This document shows positions 25,115 through 34,326 of a DNA stretch of 64,000 nt, piece after piece; positions within the stretch are counted from its first letter, which is position 1; each line of letters begins with the position of its first letter. The position numbers were made by a program, and so were the translations under genes. The DNA is from Cellulomonas sp. JH27-2. Lineage in GTDB: Bacteria > Actinomycetota > Actinomycetes > Actinomycetales > Cellulomonadaceae. The notes below the pieces were generated by a model. That model had not been told where the DNA came from. It worked only from the letters and a program-made list of their open reading frames with translations, and did no database searches. The stretch is from NCBI RefSeq assembly GCF_014837175.1, contig NZ_JACYFR010000002.1, positions 826,365 to 890,364 of the forward strand, read 5' to 3'.

Positions 25115-25830
25115 TGATCGAGCTCGACGACGTCCTCGTCACCGCCTACGCCCCCGACCCGGACGGTGGCGAGGACCGCGTCGTGCGCCTGCTCGGCCCG
25201 GTCACGCTGCGGCTGACCGAGCACCGCATCGCGGTGATCGGCGCGAACGGGTCCGGCAAGTCGACCCTCGCACGTCTGCTCAACGGGTTGGTCCTGCCCT
25301 CGTCGGGCACGGTCCGCATGGACGGCCTGGACACGGCCGACGACGGGCGCGCGGTCCGGCGCCGCGTCGGGTTCGTGTTCACCAACCCGGACGCCCAGAT
25401 CGTCATGCCCACGCCCGTCGAGGACGTCGCGCTGTCGCTGCGCCGGCTGGGGCTCTCGGCCGACGAGCGCGACGCGGCCGCCCGCGCCGCGCTGGCTCGG
25501 GTCGGGCTCGCCGACCGCGCCGACGTGCCCGCGCACGTGCTGTCCGGCGGTCAGCGCCAGCTCCTCGCGCTCACGTCCGTGCTGGCGGTCGAGCCGCAGG
25601 TGCTCGTGTGCGACGAGCCGACGACGCTGCTGGACCTGCGCTGGCGCCGCGTCGTCGACGAGCTGCTGGCTGGGCTGCCGCAGCAGGTGATCGTCGTGAC
25701 GCACGACCTGGACGCTGCGGAGCGCGCCGACCGCGTGCTCGTCGTCGATGACGGCAACGTCGTGTTCGACGGCGACCCGGCCGCCGCCGTCGCGCACTAC
25801 CGCGACCTCATGGCGAACGTCCCCGCATGA
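25114..25830 (+). CDS. bioM: Biotin ECF transporter ATPase
   Basis: 238 residues. Walker A GANGSGKSTLARLL, Q-loop VFTNPDAQIV (the ECF-type F-x-N-P-x-x-Q), signature LSGGQRQLLALTSVL, and Walker B VLVCDEPTTLLD. The ECF-specific FxNPDxQ element marks it as a vitamin transporter ATPase. Placement between bioY and bioN gives it the BioM role. ATG 25114 shares one base with the bioY stop. Confidence 0.93.
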   Translation: MIELDDVLVTAYAPDPDGGEDRVVRLLGPVTLRLTEHRIAVIGANGSGKSTLARLLNGLVLPSSGTVRMDGLDTADDGRAVRRRVGFVFTNPDAQIVMPTPVEDVALSLRRLGLSADERDAAARAALARVGLADRADVPAHVLSGGQRQLLALTSVLAVEPQVLVCDEPTTLLDLRWRRVVDELLAGLPQQVIVVTHDLDAAERADRVLVVDDGNVVFDGDPAAAVAHYRDLMANVPA

Positions 25831-26459
25831 GCGGCCCGCTGCGTCCGCCCTGGTCGGGACCGCTCGGCCTCTACCACCCGGGCACGAGCGTCGTGCACCG
25901 CTGCCCGCCCGGCATCAAGCTCGTCGCGCTCGCCGCCGCAGGACTCACGATCACCCTGGTGCGCGGTCCGGTCTCGGCGGTCGTCGCCCTCGTCGTCGCG
26001 CTGGTCGTCCAGGCCGTCGCGCGCGTGCCCTGGCACCGCACCTCACGCGGGCTCGTGGGTGTGCTGGTCACCGCGCTGCTGGCCGGGGCGTTCCAGTGGT
26101 GGTCGCGTGGCTGGCAGGTCGGTCTCGAGATCGCGTTCGACCTGGTCTCGCTCGTATTGCTCGCGACGCTCGTCACGGCGACCACCCGGGCCGACGCGCT
26201 GCTCGAGGTCCTCGCGCGCGCCGCCCGTCCGCTGCGGCACGTCGGCCTGTCACCCGAGACGTTCGCACTCGCGTGCGGCCTGTTCCTGAGGGCCGTCCCG
26301 GTCCTGGTCCAGGCCTCGCTCGACGCCCGCGACGCCGCCCGGGCCCGCGGCCTGGAGCGCGACCCGCGCGCCGTGCTCGCCCCCGCCGCCGTCCGCATGG
26401 TCGCCCACGCGCACGCGACCGGCGACGCGCTCGCGGCCCGCGGGCTGGGCGAGGACTGA
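25827..26459 (+). CDS. bioN: Biotin ECF transporter transmembrane (T) subunit
   Basis: 210 residues with about five hydrophobic segments (VALAAAGLTITLVRG, VVALVVALVVQAVARV, LVGVLVTALLAGAFQWW and others). The cytoplasmic coupling motifs of T proteins are seen as DAARARGLER (A-x-x-x-RG) and ALAARGLGED. It couples ATP hydrolysis by BioM to release of biotin from BioY. It overlaps bioM by ATGA, completing the bioYMN operon. No biotin synthesis gene lies nearby. Confidence 0.9.
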   Translation: MSGPLRPPWSGPLGLYHPGTSVVHRCPPGIKLVALAAAGLTITLVRGPVSAVVALVVALVVQAVARVPWHRTSRGLVGVLVTALLAGAFQWWSRGWQVGLEIAFDLVSLVLLATLVTATTRADALLEVLARAARPLRHVGLSPETFALACGLFLRAVPVLVQASLDARDAARARGLERDPRAVLAPAAVRMVAHAHATGDALAARGLGED

Positions 26460-26516
26460 GGCAGGAGGACTGAACACCCGTCCACCTCTCGCCGCGCGCA
26501 CTCGCTGGGACGCGGA

Positions 26517-26522
26517 TATCTT
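26517..26522 (+). promoter_or_regulatory. Leaderless -10 (TATCTT) for zinc metallopeptidase
   Basis: TATCTT with 6 nt to GTG 26529; no ribosome-binding site. Confidence 0.6.
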
Positions 26523-26528
26523 CACGCC

Positions 26529-27404
26529 GTGACCTTCCAAGGAGATGGCAGCTTCGGCGGCGGCCGCGTCAGCACGGGTGGCAACGGCGGCAAGATCGCC
26601 GCTGGCGGCGGTGGCGCGGTCGGGCTCGTCGTGCTGCTCGTCTACCTGTTCAGCAACGGCACGATCAACCTGGGCGTCGACGACGGGTCGCAACAGCCGA
26701 GCCAGGCGGAGGGCACTGTCGGCGCGTGCTCCGTCGAGGAGGCGAACACCGACCGCACCTGCCGGTTGTCCGCGACGGCGCATGCACTGGACACCTACTG
26801 GGAGAAGGTCGTCACGGAAGCCGGCGGCGACTTCTCGCAGCCTGGGGTCAAGTCCTTCACGGCATCGGTCTCGACGGGTTGCGGCAGCGCGACCAGCGCG
26901 AGCGGCCCGTTCTACTGCCCTCCCGACGCGACGATCTATCTGGACGTCAGCTTCTACGACGAGCTGGAGAGCCAGTTCGGCGGCGAGGACGGTCCGCTCG
27001 CCGAGGAGTACGTCACGGCCCACGAGTACGGGCACCACATCCAGAACATCACCGGCGTGATGGACCAGGCGAACCGGCAGGGCACGGGTGCGGACTCCGA
27101 TTCCGTGCGCACCGAGCTGCAGGCAGACTGCTACGCCGGCATGTGGGCGGGGGACGCCTCGGAGACGATCAACCCGGCGACGAAGAAGCCCTACCTGGCA
27201 CCCATCACCGCCGACCAGCTCAAGAACGCCCTGGGCGCGGCGGCGGCCGTCGGCGACGACCACATCCAGGAGCAGTCCGGGGGCGGTGTGAACCCCGACA
27301 CGTGGACGCACGGGTCGAGCGCGCAGCGGCAGAAGTGGTTCACGATCGGCTACGAGAAGGGCACGCTCGAGGCCTGCGACACGTTCTCGGCGGATTCGCT
27401 CTGA
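26529..27404 (+). CDS. Neutral zinc metallopeptidase (YpfJ family)
   Basis: 291 residues. A Gly-rich N-terminal tail (about 1-28) is followed by one membrane helix (GAVGLVVLLVYLFSNGTINL, about 30-50). The extracytoplasmic domain follows, with VTAHEYGHHIQNITG carrying the HExxH zinc motif (about 165), and CYAGMWAGDA downstream, where a third ligand would lie. Length and layout match the YpfJ/zinc_peptidase family, membrane-anchored proteins of unknown substrate. Leaderless start from TATCTT. It precedes the amidoligase locus by 138 nt on the same strand, but a shared transcript is not evident. Confidence 0.9.
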   Translation: MTFQGDGSFGGGRVSTGGNGGKIAAGGGGAVGLVVLLVYLFSNGTINLGVDDGSQQPSQAEGTVGACSVEEANTDRTCRLSATAHALDTYWEKVVTEAGGDFSQPGVKSFTASVSTGCGSATSASGPFYCPPDATIYLDVSFYDELESQFGGEDGPLAEEYVTAHEYGHHIQNITGVMDQANRQGTGADSDSVRTELQADCYAGMWAGDASETINPATKKPYLAPITADQLKNALGAAAAVGDDHIQEQSGGGVNPDTWTHGSSAQRQKWFTIGYEKGTLEACDTFSADSL

Positions 27405-27542
27405 CGCAGGCCATGTGTCTGAGGACGTCCCGTGTTACGTCGTCGTGTCCATCCGGAGAACTCTTGCGCCCCAGACGCACTCACAGCGAGATCACGGGCG
27501 TGAACCCGTGCGAACCGGACGTTCGACCGCAATCATGAGCCG

Positions 27543-30173
27543 ATGACCGCAGCCCCGGGCGCCAGCGCCTGCCAGCTCACGCTCGGCGCCGAGGAGGAGC
27601 TGCACCTCATCGACCTCGAGCGCTGGCAGCTGTCCGCCCGGGCGCCGCAGATCCTCGCTCGTCTGCCTGAGGTCAACTACTCGGCCGAGATCCAGCGCAC
27701 CACCGTCGAGACGAACACGGACGTGGTGACGTCCCTGGGTGGTCTGCGCGACGAGCTGGTCCGCCTGCGTCGCGGCGTCGTCGAGGTCGCCGAGCGCGAG
27801 GGCCTCGGGATCGCAGCGGTCGGCACGGCGCCGCGCAGCGAGTTCGACGACTTCGAGCTCACCGCGACCGGCCGGTACGGGCGGATGCAGGAGCAGTACC
27901 GGCTGCTGGTCGACGAGCAGCTCATCTGCGGCACCCAGATCCATGTGGGCGTCGCCGACCGGGACCTGGCCGTCGAGATCGCGCAGCGCATCCAGCCGCA
28001 CCTGCCGATCCTGCTGGCCCTGTCCGCCTCGAGCCCGTACTGGAACGGCCAGGACACGGGCTACGCATCGATCCGCACGATCATCTGGCAGCGCTGGCCC
28101 AGCGCCGGCGCCACCGGCCCACTTGCGTCGGCGGCGGAGTACGACGAGCTGCTGGCCGACCTGATCGGATCGGGCGTGATCGCCGACGCGAAGATGGCCT
28201 ACTTCGACGTGCGGCCGTCCGCGCACGCGCCCACGCTCGAGCTGCGCGTGTGCGACGCCACGCCCGTGGTCGACGACGCCGTGCTCATCGCCGGTCTGTT
28301 CCGTGCTCTGGTGCGGGCCGCGGAGATCGAGATCACCGCAGGCCTGCCGCGTCAGGTCCTGCCGCCGCCGTTGCACCGCGCAGCGATCTGGCAGGCCGCG
28401 CGGGGCGGGCTGTCGGGTCCACTGCTCGTCGGGTCGGCCCACCCCCGGCCGACACCCGCGCTCGAGGCGGTCCGCGGCCTGGTCGAGACGCTGAGCCCGG
28501 TGCTCGACGAGCTGGGCGACCTCGACGAGGTGTGCGAGCTGGCCGAGACGGCGCTGGCCCGCGGCAACTCTGCCGACCGTCAGCGTGCCGCCTACGTCGA
28601 GCGCGGCGACCTCGACGACGTCATGCGCCTCGTCGTCGCCGAGACCCAGGGCGACACCCGCGGCCGCACCCCGGGCGACGAGCCCGACGAACGCGTCGTG
28701 CCCCGGTACGCGATCCGCGCCGGCGACGAGGCCGTGCGCTCGACCGGCGTCGCGCGCCCGGCCTACCGCGACCTGGTCGAGCACGTGCGCGTCACCGGGC
28801 TCGACGGGATCGCCGAACGCGTCGTCGCGCGCGACCGCTGGACGCAGGAGAACGAGCTGGACTTCGGCGTCGACGGCCGCAAGCAGCCGTTCGCCGTGGA
28901 CCTGGTGCCGCGCCTGATCCTGGCGCACGAGTGGACCGAGCTGGAGGTCGGGCTCGTCCAGCGCTCGCGCGCGATCGAGGCGTTCCTGGCCGACGTCTAC
29001 GGACCGCGGCGGATCATCGCCGACGGCGTGCTGCCGGAGTCGGCCGTGCTCGGTGCGCCGGGGTGGCGCGACGAGGCGTGCCGTCTGCCGGCCACGACGC
29101 TCCGGGCTCCGATCCTTGGCTTCGACCTGGTCCGCAACGAGTACGGCGGGTGGCGGGTGCTCGAGGACAACGTCCGCAACCCGTCGGGCATGGCCTACGC
29201 GATCGCGGTGCGCGAGCTCATGGACACGGTGATGCCCGACCTGCCGCGCCCCGACGGTCTGGCGGACCCGGCGCGCACGCTGGAACGGCTGCGCTCCACG
29301 CTGCTGGCCCGCGCCAAGCCCGGCACCCGGGGCGCCCTGTTCACCAGCGGCCCGGGTGCGTCGGCGTGGTTCGAGCACCGCCGCCTGGCGGACGGCGCGG
29401 GTCTGCTGCTCGTCACGGCCGACGACCTGGACGTGCGCGACGGCCGCGTCGTCCACCGCGCCAGCGGTCAGCCGATCGGGTCGCTGTACCTGCGGCTCGA
29501 CGACGAGCTCGTCGACGTCCACGACGGAGCGGGCCGCGCGATCGGCGCCGAGATCTTCGAGGTGGCGGTCGCGGGGGACGTCGTGCTCGCCAACGCGCCG
29601 GGCAACGGCGTGGCCGACGACAAGGCGATGTACCGCTCGGTCCCCGAGCTCATCGCCTACTACCTGGACGAGCGGCCGCTGCTGGAGAGCGTGCCGACCT
29701 ACCGCACGAGCGACCCGACCGAGCGCCGAGCGGTCCTGGAGCGCGTGGGTGAGCTGGTCACCAAACCCGTCGACGGGGCGGGCGGGGTCGGCGTCCTCAT
29801 CGGTCCGGCCGCGAGCGCCGCGGAGGTCGCGGCCCGGCGTCTCGAGATCGCTGCGCACCCGGACGCGTGGGTCGCGCAGGAGGTGGTCGCCCTGTCCAGC
29901 GTCCCGTCGCTGCAGGACGGACGGCTGCAGCCGCGGCACGTGGACCTGCGGGCTTTCGTCATGGCGACCGGGCGCAAGCGTCGCGAGCACCACCTCGCCG
30001 ACGTGGCCCTGACGCGCGTCGCCCCCGAGGGGAGCCTGGTGGTCAACTCCTCGCGCGGTGGCGGTGCCAAGGACACGTGGATCATCCGGGGCGAGGACGA
30101 CGAGCCGCACACCTCCCCCGGCGACGCCCAGCAGGACGACGAGAGGAGCCGCCGTGTGCGGTCTCGCAGGTGA
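27543..30173 (+). CDS. Carboxylate-amine ligase (GCS2/YbdK) fused to circularly permuted ATP-grasp
   Basis: 876 residues with two ligase modules. Residues about 8-365 are a GCS2/YbdK-type carboxylate-amine ligase: LGAEEELHLIDLERW with the metal-binding EEE, and CGTQIHVGVADRDLAVEIAQ. Residues about 410-855 are a type 2 circularly permuted ATP-grasp protein (DUF404/DUF407): LAHEWTELEVGLVQRSRAIE, FLADVYGPRRII, LEDNVRNPSGMAYA, and LVTKPVDGAGGVGVLIG near the C-terminus. The two domains are usually separate genes. Both form amide bonds with ATP, so the protein likely makes a small peptide or conjugate. The tail is basic and overlaps the AsnB-like gene by 20 nt. ATG 27543 lies 6 nt after a weak AATCAT; no Shine-Dalgarno. 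Confidence 0.88.
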   Translation: MTAAPGASACQLTLGAEEELHLIDLERWQLSARAPQILARLPEVNYSAEIQRTTVETNTDVVTSLGGLRDELVRLRRGVVEVAEREGLGIAAVGTAPRSEFDDFELTATGRYGRMQEQYRLLVDEQLICGTQIHVGVADRDLAVEIAQRIQPHLPILLALSASSPYWNGQDTGYASIRTIIWQRWPSAGATGPLASAAEYDELLADLIGSGVIADAKMAYFDVRPSAHAPTLELRVCDATPVVDDAVLIAGLFRALVRAAEIEITAGLPRQVLPPPLHRAAIWQAARGGLSGPLLVGSAHPRPTPALEAVRGLVETLSPVLDELGDLDEVCELAETALARGNSADRQRAAYVERGDLDDVMRLVVAETQGDTRGRTPGDEPDERVVPRYAIRAGDEAVRSTGVARPAYRDLVEHVRVTGLDGIAERVVARDRWTQENELDFGVDGRKQPFAVDLVPRLILAHEWTELEVGLVQRSRAIEAFLADVYGPRRIIADGVLPESAVLGAPGWRDEACRLPATTLRAPILGFDLVRNEYGGWRVLEDNVRNPSGMAYAIAVRELMDTVMPDLPRPDGLADPARTLERLRSTLLARAKPGTRGALFTSGPGASAWFEHRRLADGAGLLLVTADDLDVRDGRVVHRASGQPIGSLYLRLDDELVDVHDGAGRAIGAEIFEVAVAGDVVLANAPGNGVADDKAMYRSVPELIAYYLDERPLLESVPTYRTSDPTERRAVLERVGELVTKPVDGAGGVGVLIGPAASAAEVAARRLEIAAHPDAWVAQEVVALSSVPSLQDGRLQPRHVDLRAFVMATGRKRREHHLADVALTRVAPEGSLVVNSSRGGGAKDTWIIRGEDDEPHTSPGDAQQDDERSRRVRSRR

Positions 30174-31935
30174 GTTCCGGTTCGACGGCTCCCCGGCCGA
30201 TGCGTCCGCCGTGGACCGGATGACGGCGTGCATGGTGCACCGCGGTCCGGACGGATCGGGGTTGTGGGCGCGCGGGCCGGTGGCGCTCGGGCACCGCCGG
30301 CTGTCGATCATCGACCTGTCCGCGGCGGGCTCGCAGCCGATGGTCGACTCCCCCGAGGCGCTGTCCGTCGTCTTCAACGGCTGCATCTACAACTACGAGG
30401 CGCTGCGCGCCGAGCTGACGTCGGCCGGCCACCGGTTCTTCTCCCACTCGGACACCGAGGTGATCGAGAAGTCGTACGCGCAGTGGGGCGAGGACTTCGT
30501 CACCCACTTCCACGGCATGTTCGCGATCGCGATCTTCGAGCACCGCACGGGCCGCCTCGTCCTGGCGCGCGACCGTCTCGGCATCAAGCCGCTCTACCTC
30601 GACGAGCGTCCGGGCATGCTGCGCTTCGCCTCGACGACGCAGGCGCTGCTCGCGGGTGGCGGCGTCGACACGTCGATCGACCGCGTGGCCCTGAGCCAGT
30701 ACATGACGTTCCACTCGGTGGTCCCCGCCCCGCGGACCATCCTGAGCGGTATCCGCAAGCTCCCGCCTGCGACCGTGCGTGTGGTCGAGCCCGACGGGCG
30801 CTCCCACGAGCGCGTCTACTGGCACGCGCCGTTCGAGCGTGACCCTGACCTCGCGTCGCGCTCGGCGCAGGACTGGCAGGAGGCACTGCTCGACGCGCTG
30901 CGGACCGCGGTGAAGCGGCGGATGGTGGCCGACGTGCCCGTCGGCGTGCTGCTGTCGGGCGGCATCGACTCCTCGCTGGTCGTCGCGCTGCTGGCAGAGG
31001 CCGGGCAGACGGGGTTGGCGACGTTCTCGATCGGGTTCGACTCGGCCGGGGGTGAGAGCGGCGACGAGTTCGAGTACTCCGACCTGGTGGCGCGCGAGTT
31101 CGGCACCGACCACCACCGCATCCGCATCGACTCGTCGCGCCTGCTGCCCGGCATCGACGGTGCCGTGCGCGCCATGAGCGAACCCATGGTGAGCCACGAC
31201 TGCGTCGCGTTCTACCTGCTCAGCCAGGACGTGTCGCAGTCGGTGAAGGTGGTCCAGTCGGGGCAGGGCGCCGACGAGGTCCTCGGCGGCTACGACTGGT
31301 ACCCGCCGCTGGCCTCCGTCCCGCGCGAGAACGCCGAGGAGCACTACGCGCGTGTCTTCTTCGACCGCCGCTGGGACGCGATGGGCGACGTCCTGAATCC
31401 CGACTGGATCTGCGCAGACGATGAGCCCAGCGCGTTCATCCGGCGCTCGTTCGGGGCGCCGGGCGCGGACACGTCGGTGGACGCCGCGCTGCGCAACGAC
31501 ACGACGGTGATGCTCGTCGACGACCCGGTCAAGCGGGTCGACAACATGACGATGGCGTGGGGACTGGAGGCGCGCGTGCCGTTCCTGGACCACGAGCTCG
31601 TCGAGCTCGCCGGTCGCATCCCGCCCGACCTCAAGCTCGCCGACGGCGGCAAGGGCGTGCTCAAGCGCGCCGCGCGCGGCGTGGTCCCCGACGCCGTCAT
31701 CGACCGCACCAAGGGCTACTTCCCCGTGCCCGCCATCCGCCAGCTCGAGGGCCCCTACCTGGACCGCGTGCGCGAGGCCCTGACCGATCCGGCGGCCAAG
31801 CGTCGCTCCCTGTTCCGCCCGGACACGGTGGACCGCTTCCTCGCAGACCCGAACACGACCCGCACGACGCTCGGCTCGAACGCCCTATGGCAGCTGGCCC
31901 TCCTGGAGCTCTGGCTCCAGGAGCATGCGGACTGA
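30154..31935 (+). CDS. AsnB-like glutamine amidotransferase (NAGGN-type candidate)
   Basis: 593 residues, two domains. The N-terminal class II glutaminase starts directly with the nucleophile, VCGLAGEFRFDG (Cys2), then HRGPDGSGLWARG. The C-terminal synthetase domain has the ATP-pyrophosphatase loop LLSGGIDSSLVVALL (about residue 268) and a later GQGADEVLGGYDWY. It transfers ammonia from glutamine to an adenylated carboxylate. Sequence style resembles N-acetylglutaminylglutamine amidotransferases rather than free-asparagine synthetases, but this is inference. GTG 30154, with GAGGAGCC upstream, overlaps the ligase gene by 20 nt. The substrate is therefore probably the product of that fused ligase. 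Confidence 0.85.
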   Translation: MCGLAGEFRFDGSPADASAVDRMTACMVHRGPDGSGLWARGPVALGHRRLSIIDLSAAGSQPMVDSPEALSVVFNGCIYNYEALRAELTSAGHRFFSHSDTEVIEKSYAQWGEDFVTHFHGMFAIAIFEHRTGRLVLARDRLGIKPLYLDERPGMLRFASTTQALLAGGGVDTSIDRVALSQYMTFHSVVPAPRTILSGIRKLPPATVRVVEPDGRSHERVYWHAPFERDPDLASRSAQDWQEALLDALRTAVKRRMVADVPVGVLLSGGIDSSLVVALLAEAGQTGLATFSIGFDSAGGESGDEFEYSDLVAREFGTDHHRIRIDSSRLLPGIDGAVRAMSEPMVSHDCVAFYLLSQDVSQSVKVVQSGQGADEVLGGYDWYPPLASVPRENAEEHYARVFFDRRWDAMGDVLNPDWICADDEPSAFIRRSFGAPGADTSVDAALRNDTTVMLVDDPVKRVDNMTMAWGLEARVPFLDHELVELAGRIPPDLKLADGGKGVLKRAARGVVPDAVIDRTKGYFPVPAIRQLEGPYLDRVREALTDPAAKRRSLFRPDTVDRFLADPNTTRTTLGSNALWQLALLELWLQEHAD

Positions 31936-31945
31936 CCAGCGCCCT

Positions 31946-32263
31946 TCACCGCGAGGGCGCGGCCACCGGCTCGAGGGCCGCCACGCCGTCGTGGATGACA
32001 ATCTCCTGATCGGGGCAGACCGGTCCGGGCACCACGACGGACGTTCCTGAGGGGAACTCCACGAGGACGTCTCCGCGCGTGCAGCCTTTCCCGAGCAGGA
32101 CGAGTCCACCGTCGGCCGTCACCTCGTCCCGCCCGCCGTCGACCACGACGGTCACGTCGGTTCGGCTCTCGTTCCTGATGGACAGGTCCCCCGCAGAGCT
32201 GCACGCCGCGAGAGTCAGCGTGATGGCCGCCAGGCCACCGAGCACGAGCAGTCGACGACTCAC
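31946..32263 (-). CDS. Small secreted lipoprotein
   Basis: 105 residues. The signal peptide VSRRLLVLGGLAAITLTLAA ends in a lipobox LAAC, giving a mature lipidated Cys at about residue 21. The mature part is about 85 residues, with TVVVDGGRDEVTADGGLVLL and two further Cys (GKGCTRGD, PVCPDQE) that may form a disulfide. No family recognised. GTG 32263 is chosen because GGGAGGA precedes it and the signal peptide follows at once. It is convergent with the amidotransferase gene with only 10 nt between stops. Confidence 0.78.
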   Translation of the reverse strand: MSRRLLVLGGLAAITLTLAACSSAGDLSIRNESRTDVTVVVDGGRDEVTADGGLVLLGKGCTRGDVLVEFPSGTSVVVPGPVCPDQEIVIHDGVAALEPVAAPSR

Positions 32264-32302
32264 GTGTTCCTCCCCTGCCGACCGGTCGGCCGTGCACCTT
32301 CG

Positions 32303-32308
32303 ACGGTA
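32303..32308 (-). promoter_or_regulatory. Possible -10 (TACCGT) for lipoprotein gene
   Basis: TACCGT on the minus strand, about 39 nt before GTG 32263, leaving a leader with a Shine-Dalgarno sequence. Confidence 0.35.
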
Positions 32309-32430
32309 GAGGCAGGTCACGCTCCCGTCCGGCCTCCCGAGGCATCCACACCGAATGCGCACAGGACGACCCTCCCCGGCCGCGCGGGCGCGACTTCCCT
32401 GCCGATCGGCGCCCCCGTACCGCGCTCAGG

Positions 32431-32436
32431 CAGGAT
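32431..32436 (+). promoter_or_regulatory. Candidate leaderless -10 (CAGGAT) for S9 peptidase
   Basis: CAGGAT with 6 nt (gggtgg) to ATG 32443. The intervening GGGTGG could also act as a weak ribosome site if transcription starts further upstream. Confidence 0.4.
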
Positions 32437-32442
32437 GGGTGG

Positions 32443-34317
32443 ATGAGCACCCAGGCACACGTGCCCACATTGGCCGAGCGACTCACGACCGCGTGGGGCA
32501 GCTGGGGCCCGACGATGACTCCCGACGCCCGGCGCGTCGCGTTCCTCAGCGATCGTTCCGGCGTCCCCGAGGTCTGGGTGCAGGACGTCGTGCTGGACGG
32601 CGAGCCACCGGACGCCGTCCGCATCCCGCTCTCGGACGACCCGGTGATCCAGGTGACGTGGGCCGCGGACGGTGCGTGGCTCGCCTGCGCGGTCGCGACG
32701 GACGGCGGCGTGCGGACGCAGGTGTGGGTGGTCCGGCCCGACGGGACGGGTGCTCGCCGCATCGCCGGTGACGCCAGCGAGCACGCCGAGCTGGGACCCT
32801 GGGCGCGCAGCGGGCACCGCGTCGTCGTGACGTTCCCGTCGGTGAGCCCCGACGTTCCCGCCCGCTCGTACCTCGCGGACCCGTGGACGGGACGGCTGGA
32901 CGAGCTGGCCGAGGGCGAGCTCATCCACGTCCTCGACATCTCGCTCGAGGAACGCTTCCTGGTGATCGTCGACGGCGAGCGCGGGCGGCAGTTCTCGGTG
33001 GTCGTCGACCGGCTGACCGACGACCACTTCCCGCTGCTCCCTCACGGCACCGGCTCCACGGAGGTCGCGTTGGTGCGCCCCGCGCCCGACGGCGATGCCG
33101 GCCCGCTGTGGGCGTACCTGGCCAGCGACGTCGGCCTGTCCCGCAAGCAGCTCATCGGCCTGCCGTTCGGCCCCAACGGCTACCGGGGTCAGGAGCGCAC
33201 GCTCGTGACCAGGGACGACGCGGAGCTGGAGGCGGTGGACGCCGACGACGCAGGCCGCCTGCTGCTGCTCGTCTGGAACGTGTCCGGCGCCAGCGAGCTC
33301 GAGCTGTTCGACACCACGACGCGCGAGCTGGTCCCGATCACCGGCCTGCCCGGCCTCGTCGCGACCACGCCGGTCCTCAGCCGCGACGGCCGGTCCGTCA
33401 TCCTGGGCGTCCAGGGACCTGAGCGCCCGCGCGAGCTGTGGCACCTCGACACCGACTCGCACGCGTGGACCCGCGTCACGGCCGGCCCGTACCCGGAGGA
33501 CGACCTCGTCGTCCCGACGCTGCAGACGTTCACGAGCGACGACGGAACCCTGCTCTCGGGATGGCTCTACCGCGCGCCCGGCGTTGACGGCCCCGGAGCT
33601 GCGGCGCTCTGGCTCCACGGCGGGCCCGAGTCGCAGGAACGTCCGACGTTCGACGCCCAGCACCAGGCGCTCGCAGCAGCCGGCATCTCCGTGTTCGCCC
33701 CGAACGTGCGCGGTTCCAGCGGGTTCGGTCGCGACTTCGTGCACGCCGACGACCTCGAGGGCCGCTACGGCGCGTTCGCGGACGTCACCGCGGCGGCGCA
33801 GCACCTGATCGAGACGGGTATCGCCGATCCCGGACGCATCGCGGTCACGGGCCGCTCCTACGGCGGCTACCTGGTGCTCGCTGCCCTCGCGTTCACGCCC
33901 GACGTCTTCGCCGCCGGCGTCGACATCTGCGGCATGAGCGACCTCGTCACGTTCTACCGCGACACCGAGCCGTGGATCGCCGCCGCGGCGGTCTCCAAGT
34001 ACGGCCACCCGGAGCGCGACCGCGCACTGCTGGAGGACATCTCCCCGCTGCGCGAGGCCGACGCCATCACCGCTCCCCTGCTCGTCGTCCACGGCGAGCT
34101 CGACACCAACGTCCCCATCGGCGAGGCACACCAGATCGTCGCCGCCCTGCGCGAGCGCGACCACCCGGTCGAGTACCTGGAGCTCCCCGGCGAAGGCCAC
34201 GAGTACCGCCGGGCAGCATCCCGCACCCTCCTGGTCGAGACGGTCGTCGACTTCCTCACGGCTGCGATGCACGTTGCCACGCCCGACGAGGCCGCCGCGC
34301 CAGCCCCACCGGGCTGA
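32443..34317 (+). CDS. S9 family prolyl oligopeptidase/acylaminoacyl-peptidase
   Basis: 624 residues. The first ~370 form a beta-propeller with WD/TolB-like strands (MTPDARRVAFLSDRSGVPEV, VTWAADGAWLACAV). The C-terminal alpha/beta hydrolase domain has catalytic Ser in ITVTGRSYGGYLVLAAL-type GRSYGGY, Asp in VVHGELDTNVP and His in LPGEGHEYRR. No signal peptide, so it is cytoplasmic. Such enzymes cleave short or N-acylated peptides. It lies near the amidoligase-amidotransferase pair, and NAGGN loci carry a peptidase, so a link is possible but separated by the lipoprotein gene. Confidence 0.9.
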   Translation: MSTQAHVPTLAERLTTAWGSWGPTMTPDARRVAFLSDRSGVPEVWVQDVVLDGEPPDAVRIPLSDDPVIQVTWAADGAWLACAVATDGGVRTQVWVVRPDGTGARRIAGDASEHAELGPWARSGHRVVVTFPSVSPDVPARSYLADPWTGRLDELAEGELIHVLDISLEERFLVIVDGERGRQFSVVVDRLTDDHFPLLPHGTGSTEVALVRPAPDGDAGPLWAYLASDVGLSRKQLIGLPFGPNGYRGQERTLVTRDDAELEAVDADDAGRLLLLVWNVSGASELELFDTTTRELVPITGLPGLVATTPVLSRDGRSVILGVQGPERPRELWHLDTDSHAWTRVTAGPYPEDDLVVPTLQTFTSDDGTLLSGWLYRAPGVDGPGAAALWLHGGPESQERPTFDAQHQALAAAGISVFAPNVRGSSGFGRDFVHADDLEGRYGAFADVTAAAQHLIETGIADPGRIAVTGRSYGGYLVLAALAFTPDVFAAGVDICGMSDLVTFYRDTEPWIAAAAVSKYGHPERDRALLEDISPLREADAITAPLLVVHGELDTNVPIGEAHQIVAALRERDHPVEYLELPGEGHEYRRAASRTLLVETVVDFLTAAMHVATPDEAAAPAPPG

Positions 34318-34326
34318 CCTGCACCG

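Noticed and set aside
27492..30386. 964-codon minus-strand frame opposite the fused ligase
   Set aside because: Antisense shadow caused by high G+C; the plus strand has recognisable ligase motifs.
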